Part shown: positions 11,176-21,500 of the stretch, in pieces
Numbering within the stretch: the stretch's first letter is position 1
Layout: each line of letters begins with the position of its first letter
The notes under the pieces: generated by a model
What the model saw: the letters and a program-made list of their open reading frames with translations, nothing else
Database searches by the model: none
What the model was told of the DNA's origin: nothing
Assembly: GCA_018398765.1 (NCBI GenBank)
Contig: JAHBMJ010002443.1
Span: forward strand, 25,770 to 88,269
Reading direction: 5' to 3'
DNA from: Chromera velia
Taxonomy: Eukaryota > Sar > Chromeraceae
Length of the DNA stretch: 62,500 bases
Position numbers and translations under genes: made by a program

Positions 11176-12060
11176 CTATTTGTTGTGCCATGGCGGGAAG
11201 TGCACGGCAAAAAATCTTCTGGAGACTCGCTGACGCTGTGGCATATACTCATCCTGAGTCGTTGGCAGTCGAACTGCAGGACCGTTCGCGTCAGGTGTCG
11301 GAAAGTCTGTACCAATGAATTCTTCGGGCCTTCCTGCACACAAGAAAGGAGAGGATTTTAAATGAATTCGGCAGACGCGATACTTTTGATGTACACTCTG
11401 TACCAATGTGTTGGAAAGTCTCTACCGAATTTTGTTTCTGTCCTGCAGCACATGCGAAGAGGTGGCTGCATTGAACACAAGGCGAAATCTGTGCATGCAT
11501 GCTACACCGACCGTCTGGGGGGAAGAAGTGCCTCAGTCGGGTGACAAACTCTTCGTTGCGTAGAGAGAGAGCTCGCATCATCCCCTCGGCCCGATGCCAG
11601 GCGTCCTCCAGTGTGGCAATAAGTTCATGCCCGTTTTTGTCCTTCCATCCCGAAAACAACTTCCACCTGTCGGCGCCTGCCCCCAGGGCGCAGGTCTTTG
11701 TTGCTCCATTTGCGGAAGTCTGGCATCCCGCGAGCCTCGTGGACCGCCCTCTCTCGGGCAGCCACATTTCCTGGCTGGCAGGTTTCAAGAAGCTTGTGAG
11801 CCTCCTTCTGAATTCACTCCTTGTCCCCTGCTGAGGTTTTCCATGACCTTGTTGATGGAGTGGTCCCAGGACCAATCAGGTTTTGCCTTCATCTCGACCA
11901 GCCATTTCATCTCTCTCTCCGCGAAGATCTCCAACTCAGGAGGCGTCAGTTTGAAGTGGCCCGAAGCACAGCAAGCTCCGAGCTTGCAACCTGAGAAGAG
12001 AAGCATATGAGATTGGTGGAGGGAAAATGTGGTGGAACTTCCCGCGCTCGCCGCAAAACA
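11176..12060 (-). CDS. Hypothetical multi-exon gene
   Basis: Three minus-strand stretches look coding. About 11960-11820 contains 'EREMKWLVEMKAKPDWSWDH'. About 11700-11530 contains 'DRWKLFSGWKDKNGHELIAT' and then an arginine-rich helix. About 11345-11176 contains 'EEFIGTDFPTPDANGPAVRL' and ends at a stop. The first two lie in different frames with no obvious splice junction between them, so an indel or unseen small intron separates them. No family was recognised; composition suggests a soluble protein. Confidence 0.4.
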
Positions 12061-12698
12061 CACACTCGCCTGTCTTGTTCTCTTCATGTTTAACACTTCC
12101 AGGCTAATCCCGCAAGCATGCAACGATTCAAGGTCGATGTACATGGGCAGAAACGTGTAAGCCGGCACTTAAGCCAGTATAAGCTGGTAAAGCAGGAAAA
12201 GGCCTGAATTCCAATTAAATGACTTGTTTGAAACCTGAAGCGTGAGTCAGATGCATGCGAAACTCGTGCAGTCTGCAATCACAGCGTGCGGCTATTATGG
12301 ATGACAAAGACAAAAGCCCAAATGACCAATTAAGGAGGTAACTGACTATGAAAGTATTTCTTCGACTGCTCCAATGCTGTTTTGAACCTGTTCATGAAGG
12401 ATAGTGAAGGATGGTGTGCCACATTTCTTGAACTTGCTTTCACCCTCTCCTCCCTCTGCCACACCTCACCCTCTCTCGCGTGTCCCAGGATCGGGTGGAT
12501 ACCGGCAGCCACATCCTCCATTTCCCCCTGTTCAAGGAATCTACAGCTCTTTACAGACGAGCACCGTGCAGCTCAAGCACTCAACCCGCCGACAAACCTC
12601 CACCTCCCGACCTAACGAATTTAAATGAATTACCATGAGACCTTTCTGACAGCTTTTGCAGTGAGCAATCCTGTGTGGACACGTCTTTTCATCCGTTT

Positions 12699-13786
12699 CT
12701 ACAATGCTGCTTTACACCCCCCCACGGCCAGAAGGGCTGAATAGTGACCATCAGTCAAATCCATCAACTGACTTGAGAAGATGTCTGGCGGAGCGCTGTC
12801 ATCGTGAATTTCGCCCTCCTCTGCGATCTGCCCCGAGGAGGAAGGTACGAACTGAGGGGAAGACATGGGAGTGTCCCCACGAAGACGCTTCAAAGACCCA
12901 GTGGGAGACGCCTCGCTTGACGGATTGGGTCTCTGTGGAGCGTGAAGAACGGACTCAACCAACCCCAGACTGCATTGCGAAGTTGTTCGTCCAAAGGGGG
13001 GATCCCTAAGGGGCGGGGGCGTTCATCTAGAGTTGCGGAAACCAGTAGAGCAACTGCTTGGTGCAGGAGGCCACCAGGGGCAACCAAGCGTGCAGAGCCC
13101 TCCCCCAGGTGCACTGCTTGGTACGGGCTACTATAAGGATCGCCTCTGCAACTGCAAGGGCTCCGTCCTTACGCTGATACGCTTCGGGGGACTCATCCCG
13201 CGGGCCCGCAGTGAGGCCACGCATTACCTGAATCATACTGAGTCTTTCTGCTCTTACGTTTTCTTGCAGAACGGTGAAAGACGGGATGGACCCCATGCGA
13301 CGGAATCTCTCTACGAGCCACCGTCTAGTGGTGGTGTCGGTACCTGGGCCCCATGGGGGGGGGAGGTATGGAGCAGCTTCAAATGCTTCGCGAAGGTGGG
13401 ACTGGAAGGAAAGAGTTGGCAAAACATGGATCAAGGTGATGCTGGGTTTTCACCTTATGTCCCCCCATGCACCAATCCACTCGCAGTCGGACAAACTTTT
13501 TTTAAATCACAACAGTCAATGCACTCGTCCACAGCATCCAGGTGAGTGGAAGCCACACTCCCAGGCTGGAAGTAGAAGGGTCCTTACCGTCATGACAAGC
13601 CCCTTATGGAGTCTCCAGATCTGGAATATCCTCATCACCCTCGTAGACACACCAGACACGGGTCTTCCACATTCTGAGAGGGTCCTCATTCTTGATCTGC
13701 TCGATGGTGACGGGGGCGATCAAACATGTAGTCACTCTCACGGTGAACTTCCTCTTCAGTGCAGCTGTCAGCCGTACTTCGACCAT
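12699..13786 (-). CDS. Hypothetical multi-exon gene
   Basis: The putative first exon (13786-13604) starts with an ATG-led basic and hydrophobic segment, 'TVRVTTCLIAPVTIEQIKNE', and ends in an acidic tail. A second block (13434-13030) includes 'RRWLVERFRRMGSIPSFTVL'. A last block (about 12940-12699) is Ser/Pro-rich with 'IAEEGEIHDDSAPPDIFSSQ' and terminates at a stop. The frame changes near 12950. A disordered C-terminal tail is likely. I did not recognise a family. Confidence 0.4.
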
Positions 13787-13926
13787 CTACTTCGAAAAAG
13801 GAAAAGGGGGGCAAAAAAGAGAGAAAGACATGACGTACTAAGAGGGGTCCTAGCGTCGGGCACAACGAAAGGAATAGACAATCAGAGAAGAATCAAAAAG
13901 TGGGGAGCTGAGAATGAAGAGCTCAC

Positions 13927-14990
13927 TTGAAGGCACATGCGTGCCTACGCAACGTGGCATGGCTCGAAAGTCCGCTCGGCAAGCACCTGAATGATCCGCC
14001 GTGGGTCGATGGGAGGAGAAATGTTTCCCGCCTCAATCTGCTCTATGGAAGGCCTCTTGCCGAAGCCATCCACCACACCAGGAGCAAGATCACTCTCACA
14101 TTCCGAACACTCGCAAACCATATACGAAATGCCTCCATGGCGAGTTTTCCGGGACCCGGGACCTCATGTCCCCCCGCAATGCCATGTCTTTCTCGGCGCT
14201 GCTTCATCAAACCGCCGGAAGTCCGGATTGGTTTCTCTCATGTGACGTTGTTGGATTCTCTCGAGTGGGCTACGCCCAACTCCCGAGGTTGAGCCCTCAA
14301 TCACGTCCTCCTCAGCTTCCTTGTCCATTCTTCTGATGTATGTTGAGGGGGCGTTGCGGGGCGTTGCTTCCCCGGTTTCTGCCGCTGCTTGATGCTCTCA
14401 AAGTTGTCTCGGAGGTAGACATACAGTTTTTTCGAGGTCTTCGCACCAGCCATATATATAGGGGCAGAGAAAGAGTCCACTTCTTTGCACCCAGCCCGAA
14501 TGTTTCTACAAGATGGAAGGCGGAAAAAACCACAAGCACCAGTACTCTCTTTATACTACGAATATCACTTTCCACCGCCGAATAAATAACGTGACCAACA
14601 CCACCACTCTGAAAAGACGAAGACACAGCGAATGCACATAAATATGTACAGTCATCTTCACCGTCAGGGTCAATAAAATTTACAAGTGCGGCTGCTACTA
14701 TTCTCTTTCGTCAAAAAATAAGACATACACCCCACCCCTTCCTTCTTCACATTCCTTCACTAAGCATAGACAATGAATGCAGATGTAGAAGCAAACAGAG
14801 AAATACTGTCGGAATACTTTCACGAAGTGCCCGAGGGCCATTCGAAGGCGGAGTACGAAGCTTTTCCCTTCATTGAATGGGCCGTGGCAGAGGAGTGGGA
14901 GGGTCTCGGCCAGGTTGCCGATTGAGCGCCACATCTGGAGGAGGCTGGAATGACGGGATGAGAAACGCGAGCAGATTGTTGGCAAATGGC
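13927..14990 (-). pseudogene. Decayed duplicate of the gene at 15514-16460
   Basis: This block is a diverged duplicate of the next gene upstream on the minus strand. Both contain the sequence for 'LVETFGL' and share the surrounding DNA at 13920-14145 and 14380-14560 versus 15515-15900. Here one base is missing just after that motif (GCAAAGA-AGTGG against GCAAAGATAGTGG), so the frame is lost. About 230 bp of unrelated sequence (14145-14375) also separates segments that are adjacent in the other copy. A related segment ('EGKSFVLRLR') lies at about 14860, farther away than in the intact copy. Confidence 0.6.
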
Positions 14991-15513
14991 GACTCACATA
15001 TATAATGGTTCAGATAAGACGGTATGAGTGCAACCATTCCATTCCACAATCACATCCCCTGCGTTCATCCGTTCGAAACAGATCGCACAGCTGCACAACA
15101 CACAGGCGAATCGAGACAAAAAGAGTCAGAACCACGTATGACTCATCTTTTGACTGCCTAGTATGACTGCCACACTCTAACCACCTTAAAACAACCCATC
15201 AGGAAATTGTCTGACGGTCATCCTACATGCAGATCGGGATGAATATCCATGCCATCGGTTACTTTTTGAAAGAAACGGAGAAAAGCGGAGAAAGAAACTG
15301 ACTCATCTTCACATGGAGCGTCGAGTCTCTTCAGCGTGAATCTTCCGACTTTCTAAGTTTTGAATGAGAAGGACTGAGGGGCGGACAGTGTAAACTCCAA
15401 CATGATGCTGTCTGACCAAACGAGAACACCCTGCAGAGAACCCCAAACGAAGGGTCAGGCGTAAAGAAAGGAACAGACCATCAAAAAAGAATCAAAAAGT
15501 GGGGAGCTGAGAA
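14991..15513. other. Spacer between duplicated gene copies
   Basis: No exon-like frame, repeat or RNA gene seen. The sequence separates the decayed copy (13927-14990) from its better-preserved relative. Confidence 0.4.
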
Positions 15514-16460
15514 TTAAGAGCTCACTTGAAGGCACATGCGTGCGTACGCAACGTGGCACGGCTCGAAGGTCCGCTCGACAGGCACCTGAATGATCCGCTG
15601 TGGGTCGATGAGAGGACCCATGTTTCCCGCATCAATCTGCTGTAGAGAAGGCCTCTTGTCGAAGCCACCCATGGCACCAAGAGCAAGGTCACTCCCACTT
15701 TCCGAACACTCGCAGACCATACGGAGTGCCTTCATGGCTAGCTTCTGCCGCTGCTTGATGCACTCAAAGTTGTCTCGGAGGTAGACATACATTTTTCTCG
15801 AGGTCGTTGCACCAGCCGTAAGGGCAGAGAAAGAGTCCACTATCTTTGCATCCAGCCCGAAAGTTTCTACAAGATCGAAGGCGCAACACAAAGCTTTTCC
15901 CTTCATGCGACGGGCAGGCGGGCAGAATGCAAGGTGAAAGGCCGCCGAGCTCTTGGCTCTCGCGGAGCAAGAGCACGAAGGTGTCTCTCTCCTCCTCACG
16001 CCATCGCCGCCAGCATGTGGGCTTTGGCTAAGAGAAACGACTCACGGAAATTTGCCTTGCTGAGGCAGACCCTGCGTTCGATGATGGCGCGGCAGCCACT
16101 TCTGCAATCATAGCGAAGAAACACTACATGACACAGTGGGAGCTTTGGGAGTTTCGAATCCTCAGGCAGTTTCTGTGCGGTCGCATTCTCGGCCCTGTCA
16201 CTGACAGTGATGCCGATGTCGGGTATGGCAAGCGAAAGAAGGCCAACCTTGTACACGTGTCGAAGGTCGGCAATGGCGTCTTCGCATCGACCGGCCAGCT
16301 TCGCCTCACTGCACTTCAGCAGTGAGTCCTCTTTCATCTTGTCAGAGGATCGCAGGTGACGATAAAGGTGGGCCAAAGCTGTTTTGTTCTTGAGATTTCC
16401 CTCCAGAAATGAAGCCCTGGCCTCATGAGCTTCCAGGAGTCCAACTCGTAGAAGAAGCAC
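15514..16460 (-). CDS. Hypothetical gene, better-preserved member of a tandem pair
   Basis: The first exon-like block (16460 to about 16000) contains a helical stretch with 'KCSEAKLAGRCEDAIADLRH', similar in spacing to helical-repeat proteins. It ends at a canonical donor, ATGGC|GTGAGG. A second block (about 15910-15514) carries 'FDLVETFGLDAKIVDSFSAL' and an uninterrupted frame of about 130 residues to a TAA. A GTGAGC donor lies just before that stop, so the exon may splice on. The duplicate downstream (13927-14990) has lost its frame, so this copy is the more likely functional one. Function unknown. Confidence 0.5.
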
Positions 16461-17061
16461 ACAATTCTAAGTCTTTCTCTGGATGCGGTAATCTATCATT
16501 TTCAAATACTTTGAACCAACTGGCCGCTGCCAAATCACGGCCACCGCGTTCTCCGCGTTCGCCGAAACGATGAGGTGGTGCGCCATTCTTCCTCAGGGAG
16601 CAACTTCACGTGTCTGTGAAAAGCAAAACTGCAAAAAACTTGCCAGCGCCGCTTCAACTGCTCTTCGCGAAAGGCATCAACCTTGCATGAGTCAGCTCGC
16701 TGTGGGGCTGTCTGACTGCTGTGAATGCGTGCAGTGACTGACCGCAGCAGGGAAGGCCTCGTAGAATGGAGTTCCTTCGACCCTTAGCGTGAATCTTGCA
16801 TCATTTGCCCGGTTTTGAATGTTGGCTGCCAGGAAGTCCAGCAGGTGCATGGTGGCTGCTAAGCTCTGCCATGGCGTGACGGTCCCGCTTGTCTATAGGC
16901 CCTGCCACTCGGATGCTGTTCTGTCTGCCTCCTAGACCCAAAGCAAAGCAAACTCAGTCTGCAGGACGCGTGTGAACTTATAGAGTCAGAGGGTCAGTAT
17001 TCGGCAGGTGTCAGCTTTGCGAAGCTGAGGAGGGAGAGTAGGAATGTTCAACAGGAATTTG
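16461..17061. other. No gene recognised
   Basis: Frames are short on both strands and no repeats shared with the rest of the window were seen. Confidence 0.3.
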
Positions 17062-17304
17062 TCACTCGTTTGGGGCATTCAACTCGGAATTGACTCTGCG
17101 CAAGAAGTCTGTGATGAAGGGGTCGGGGATCTGATTCATCAGAGCTGCTTGGCGGACAGGGAAGGCAGAGAGGCCGCGACAAAAGTCTGCCTGCATTAAA
17201 GCACCAACAATCAGCTTTCGGTATGCTTGAAAGTTTGTGCAAAGCGCCGGCAAATGGTTCGTGTCAGCAGACATGAAGAGGCGATTCAAATTCTTTTGCT
17301 CCAT
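17062..17304 (-). CDS. Hypothetical exon
   Basis: An 80-codon minus-strand frame with convincing protein composition: 'NFQAYRKLIVGALMQADFCR' followed by 'QIPDPFITDFLRRVNSELNA' and a stop. It reads as two amphipathic helices. It lies downstream of the coiled-coil exon at 17511-17925 and may be part of the same gene. No family was recognised. Confidence 0.5.
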   Translation of the reverse strand: MEQKNLNRLFMSADTNHLPALCTNFQAYRKLIVGALMQADFCRGLSAFPVRQAALMNQIPDPFITDFLRRVNSELNAPNE

Positions 17305-17510
17305 GCAGGTATCGGCACGTGTCGGCTAGCTGTGCATGAAGATTACAGACATCGCGCGAGGGATCTGTGTGTTTATTTATGTGTTTCTCTCTGTCTTTGT
17401 GTCTGCGTCTGTCTGTGCGTTTGTGTTTGTCTATGTGCACCAGATCGCCTGAATGTTCAATGTATGATTATCCGGTCTCCTTTAGGGGAGTCAGGTACTC
17501 GCATCCTTCC

Positions 17511-17925
17511 TCACAGATGACGCAGCTCTGCCTTCCAGAGGAAGGTGGAAGACACTCCCTTTGTCACGTGGTTCTTCACGACCTCTGGAAGATCGTTCAG
17601 TGCCACCCTTCTGTAGCACAGGAAAGGAACAGGGCAAGCAGACCAGACAAAAATTTGCACCCACTCCCTATGCACACTCTGGGAGACAGCCAGGCACAGA
17701 GAGTGGCGAACGGATATGGAGAGCGACAGTAAAGTTTCCTCCAAGGCTGTCAGACGAGCAGTCAACGCAATCAACAGCTTATTCTGACTCTTTAAATCCT
17801 CGTTTCCTTCCTGCCAATGTTTGACGATCGACAACAGGGCTGCGACGGTGGCTCCGTCGTCGCCTGGCCCACTGCGAGTTGGAGGAGGAAGGTTTTCAGA
17901 ACTTGAAGCCTGAGAGATAGTCACG
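17511..17925 (-). CDS. Coiled-coil exon cut by an R1 repeat
   Basis: From the R1 junction at 17925 downward the minus strand is open for about 138 codons. It contains 'LSIVKHWQEGNEDLKSQNKL' followed by a leucine-spaced heptad stretch, a likely short coiled coil, and ends at a stop near 17511. The frame continues upstream into the R1 repeat, but that part encodes repeat sequence, so the natural 5' part of the gene appears to have been displaced by the insertion. The remainder could lie beyond 25978, on the far side of the R1 and Helitron insertion. Function unknown. Confidence 0.5.
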
Positions 17926-18130
17926 ATGTGAAAACGGGACCAGACTGACTCCAACACTAATTCCGACTCCAAAAAAAAATTTTTTTTTTGATAAATTAAG
18001 ATCAAAATACACTAAATAGAAACGCTTAAACCAGTTTCTCATAGTTTAAAAAGCATAAAACGTTGCTAACAACATCGATAACAACATTCATATATGTACC
18101 AGTTTACATGTATATATATATATATATATA
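17926..18130. mobile_element. R1 repeat, copy 1, terminal part (split by Helitron)
   Basis: Starts at ATGTGAAAACGGGACC, the same terminus as the copies at 54068 and 59614. It continues through a poly(A)/poly(T) block into a (TA)n tract, where the Helitron interrupts it. The other half resumes at 25431. Together the halves rebuild the repeat as seen uninterrupted in the other two copies. The coding direction of R1 here is the minus strand. Confidence 0.9.
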
Positions 18131-18596
18131 TCTACTATACTTAACCCAGCGAGCCTTTTTTTTTTAGCCACACGCGCCTGCATGCCTTTTTTTAGACACA
18201 AATCCCGCGTCATCGCCCTCGCGCGGGGGCCCCGGAAAGTCCATTACTATATTGCACATTCGCTTTCACGGACCACCGTCGCGCTCCCGTCTACCCGTCC
18301 ATATATGACCGTCTCCTCGCCGTCTCCGGCTGTTGAAGGCCGTCTCCGCCTGCGCCCTCCTCCAGCAGCAGCAAATCCGTCACACCAGCAAACAGCGAAG
18401 CAGGAGGCACTATGATTCCAGTGCATCATTCGAATTCAGACGTCCACCATTTAACACCGTCTATTTAACACCAGGCGCTGCTTATTTAATTCACATCCTG
18501 CCTCCATCTTTAATACTGCGCCTTTTTCCTGACTCCATGCTACTGTGACCATCGCATCGTATCTTCTTTTGTCTTTTATACAAGGGGGCCAAAAAA

Positions 18597-21500
18597 ATGT
18601 TCCATAACCTTCCACCACCCATGCGCCACCCGCCGCCACAGCTTGTACCATTCGGAGCTCAGTATGTCCATCCTGCTGTCTTGCCAGCCCCGCCCCCACC
18701 TCTCCCACCGGTCCCTCCGCAATTCCCTCCACCGCCACTCCCTGCTCCACCCGCGCTCATCCCTGTGGCTCCACAAGCCGTCCAGCACGCGTTTGTACCC
18801 ATCCCCTCAGGACCTTCTACAGTGTATGGATACGCCGATGTCAAGAAGGGCCGTCCAGGCTTGTTTCGACACCACAGGTACACTCCTTATACAGGGACCC
18901 TCACACCGCAGGGAACAGGTCTTACTCCAGTGCAAGGAGCCCCCCCTGAGTGGCAGGTACACCCTCGGCTGGTGTTAGAGATGACGAGCAATTTCGCCCC
19001 GCATATGAGATCTCTCGGTAGCCGGCAGATCTGTCCGCAGTGTCAAGCACACGTGTGGGAGAAAGAGGCGTTAGCAGAAAACGACTACACTCAGGCAAAC
19101 AAATGGGGGATCTGCTGTCAGCACGGCCAAGTGTCCCTTGCTTCCTTCTCCCCTCCTGTGCCCAGCATTGCAACCCGCCTCCAGGTCGCACCCAAAGAAT
19201 TCAGGCAAGGCCAGCCGTCTCCGCCCGTCCACCGAGACCGTGCCCACTTTCTCACAAACATCCGCTCATACAACAACGCATTTGCTTTTGCATCCCAGGG
19301 TGTAGAAGTGAGGCGGCTGCCTGCGGGGGTCCAGTCATTCAAGATAGGGGGTAGCCTCTGTCACAGAATGGGATCCCTCATACCCCATCCAAACACACCG
19401 CCCGTTTTCGCACAGATGTGGACTCTCGATCCTGATCAGCAGACCACCTCCCGACTCTCCAACCGCCCCGATCTTCGCCGCACCATTTTACAGCAGATTC
19501 AAGCGGATATCCAGGCCGTCTCCCCTTTTGTTGCAGCTTTCAGACAGGCCGCAGACCCCAACACACCCCAATACGGAGTCATGCTGTCAGTGACTGACGG
19601 GCTCGATCGACGGAGATACAACTTGCCGAGATCTTCAGAAGTCAGTCGATGCTTTCCGTCTCTGACAGTGTGTTAAACTTTCTTCTTTCCCTTCCTTTTC
19701 CTTTTTTTCCAATTCATATCCCTCCCTCCCTCTCTGTGCAGTTGGCAGCTTTCGTACCCGACGGCACAACCCCTGACAAACCCTGGAGGGAAATCTTGGT
19801 GCGCCGTCTTGGAGGAGGATTCATAGAGCTCAACGAAACCAATCCCTTAGTCGACCCTCCTATTTCACTCTTTTGTTTCCCAAGGGCGATCAGGGATGGC
19901 AGCCCGGAATTCCCCTTCAGCCGAATCCCAGAAGACAGCAGCAGTCTCACAGTGGAAGAAGGAGGCAGGAAGTCTCCATGAGGGAATTCTACGCGTTTCA
20001 TCTCATGACCAGAACGGGGCAGGGGTGGATTCACATGAGCGGCCGTTTGTTTGAAGAGTACATAGTAAATGCCTACTGCAGAATTGAGGGGCAGAGATTG
20101 AACTGGTACAGACACAACCAGAAGAAAATTCGGGCTGAACTGTATCAGGGCTTGGTGGATGCATCCCGTGATGGACAGGACGACTCGAGGGAGGTAGGGA
20201 GGAGGATTGTGTTGGGGCCGCACTTCACAGGGGGACCCAGATACATGACGTCCCTTTATCAGGACGCCATGGCGATGGTGAGAGCAGAGGGGAAGCCCAC
20301 CCTCTTCATCACTATGACTTGCAACCCCAAATGGCCCGAAATTACAGACGCCCTCTTTGAACATCAGCAGCCTGTCGACCGTCCTGATATCATTGCGAGG
20401 GTGTTTTGGCAGAGAGCACGCTGCCTCATTCACGACCTCACTGTGAAAAACGGTCTCGGCAAGGCAGGCTCACGCGATGCTGCAAAGGGGTGGCTGTGGG
20501 TGATTGAGTGGCAGAAGAGAGGGCTCCCCCACCTCCATCTGCTGCTCTGGCTGCATGAGAGCGACATTCCTCGAGAGGCCCATGACTTTGACGAACTGAT
20601 CTGTGCCGAGATTCCCGATCCCACCACCGAAAAAGCAGTGCACGATTTGGTCGTGAATCACATGATCCACGGACCCTGTGGAGACCTTGCCGCCTGCGCT
20701 GCCAGCTCTTACACACCTCCCTGTTTTGATGAAAAAAAGGGGGTATGTGATAAGCACTTTCCCAAGCCGTTTTTCCTGCAGACAGTCGACACAGAGGACG
20801 GTTACCCTCTGTACCGCCGCCGCCCCCCGAATCCATCCAGCGGCCTCCAGGAGGACACCGGTCACACAGCAGAAGTCAGGGGGGTTCAGATGGACAACAG
20901 ATGGGTAGTACCCTACAACAAGCCCCTTCTCCTCAAATATAACTGTCACCTCAACGTCGAGTTCTGTCGATCTGTCAAGTCAGTTGACGCTCTGCCTCTC
21001 TCTCTCTGTCTCTCTCTGTGACTATGAGTGTGTGTGTGTGTGTGTGTGTGTGAAAGAGAGAGAGAGAAAGAGTGTGTGTGTGTGTGTGTGTCTGTGTGTG
21101 TGTGTCTGTGTGTGTGTACATCAGCATCAGTGTCCATATATAGACACCTGTGTTTCTTTCCCCTCTGCTTTCACCAACAGATGCGTCAAGTACCTCAACA
21201 AGTACGTTTACAAGGGGCCAGACAGGGCGATGGCAAAGGTAGTGTCGGAAGATGCGCAGGGGAACATTGACGAAATCCAAGACTTCGTTGATGGGCGTTA
21301 CATCTCCTCGGGGGAGGCTGTGTGGCACCTCCTTGATTTCCCCCTCAATGGGTGCAGTCACAACGTGGAGCGTCTCGCATGCCACTTAGAAAACCACCAG
21401 TCAGTTTCTTTCGATCCCGCAGCCGAGCCGTCTGTTAACAACATCATCCAAGCAGGTCCCCCCAAGACCACCCTCACAGCTTTTTTCGAGTACAACACCA

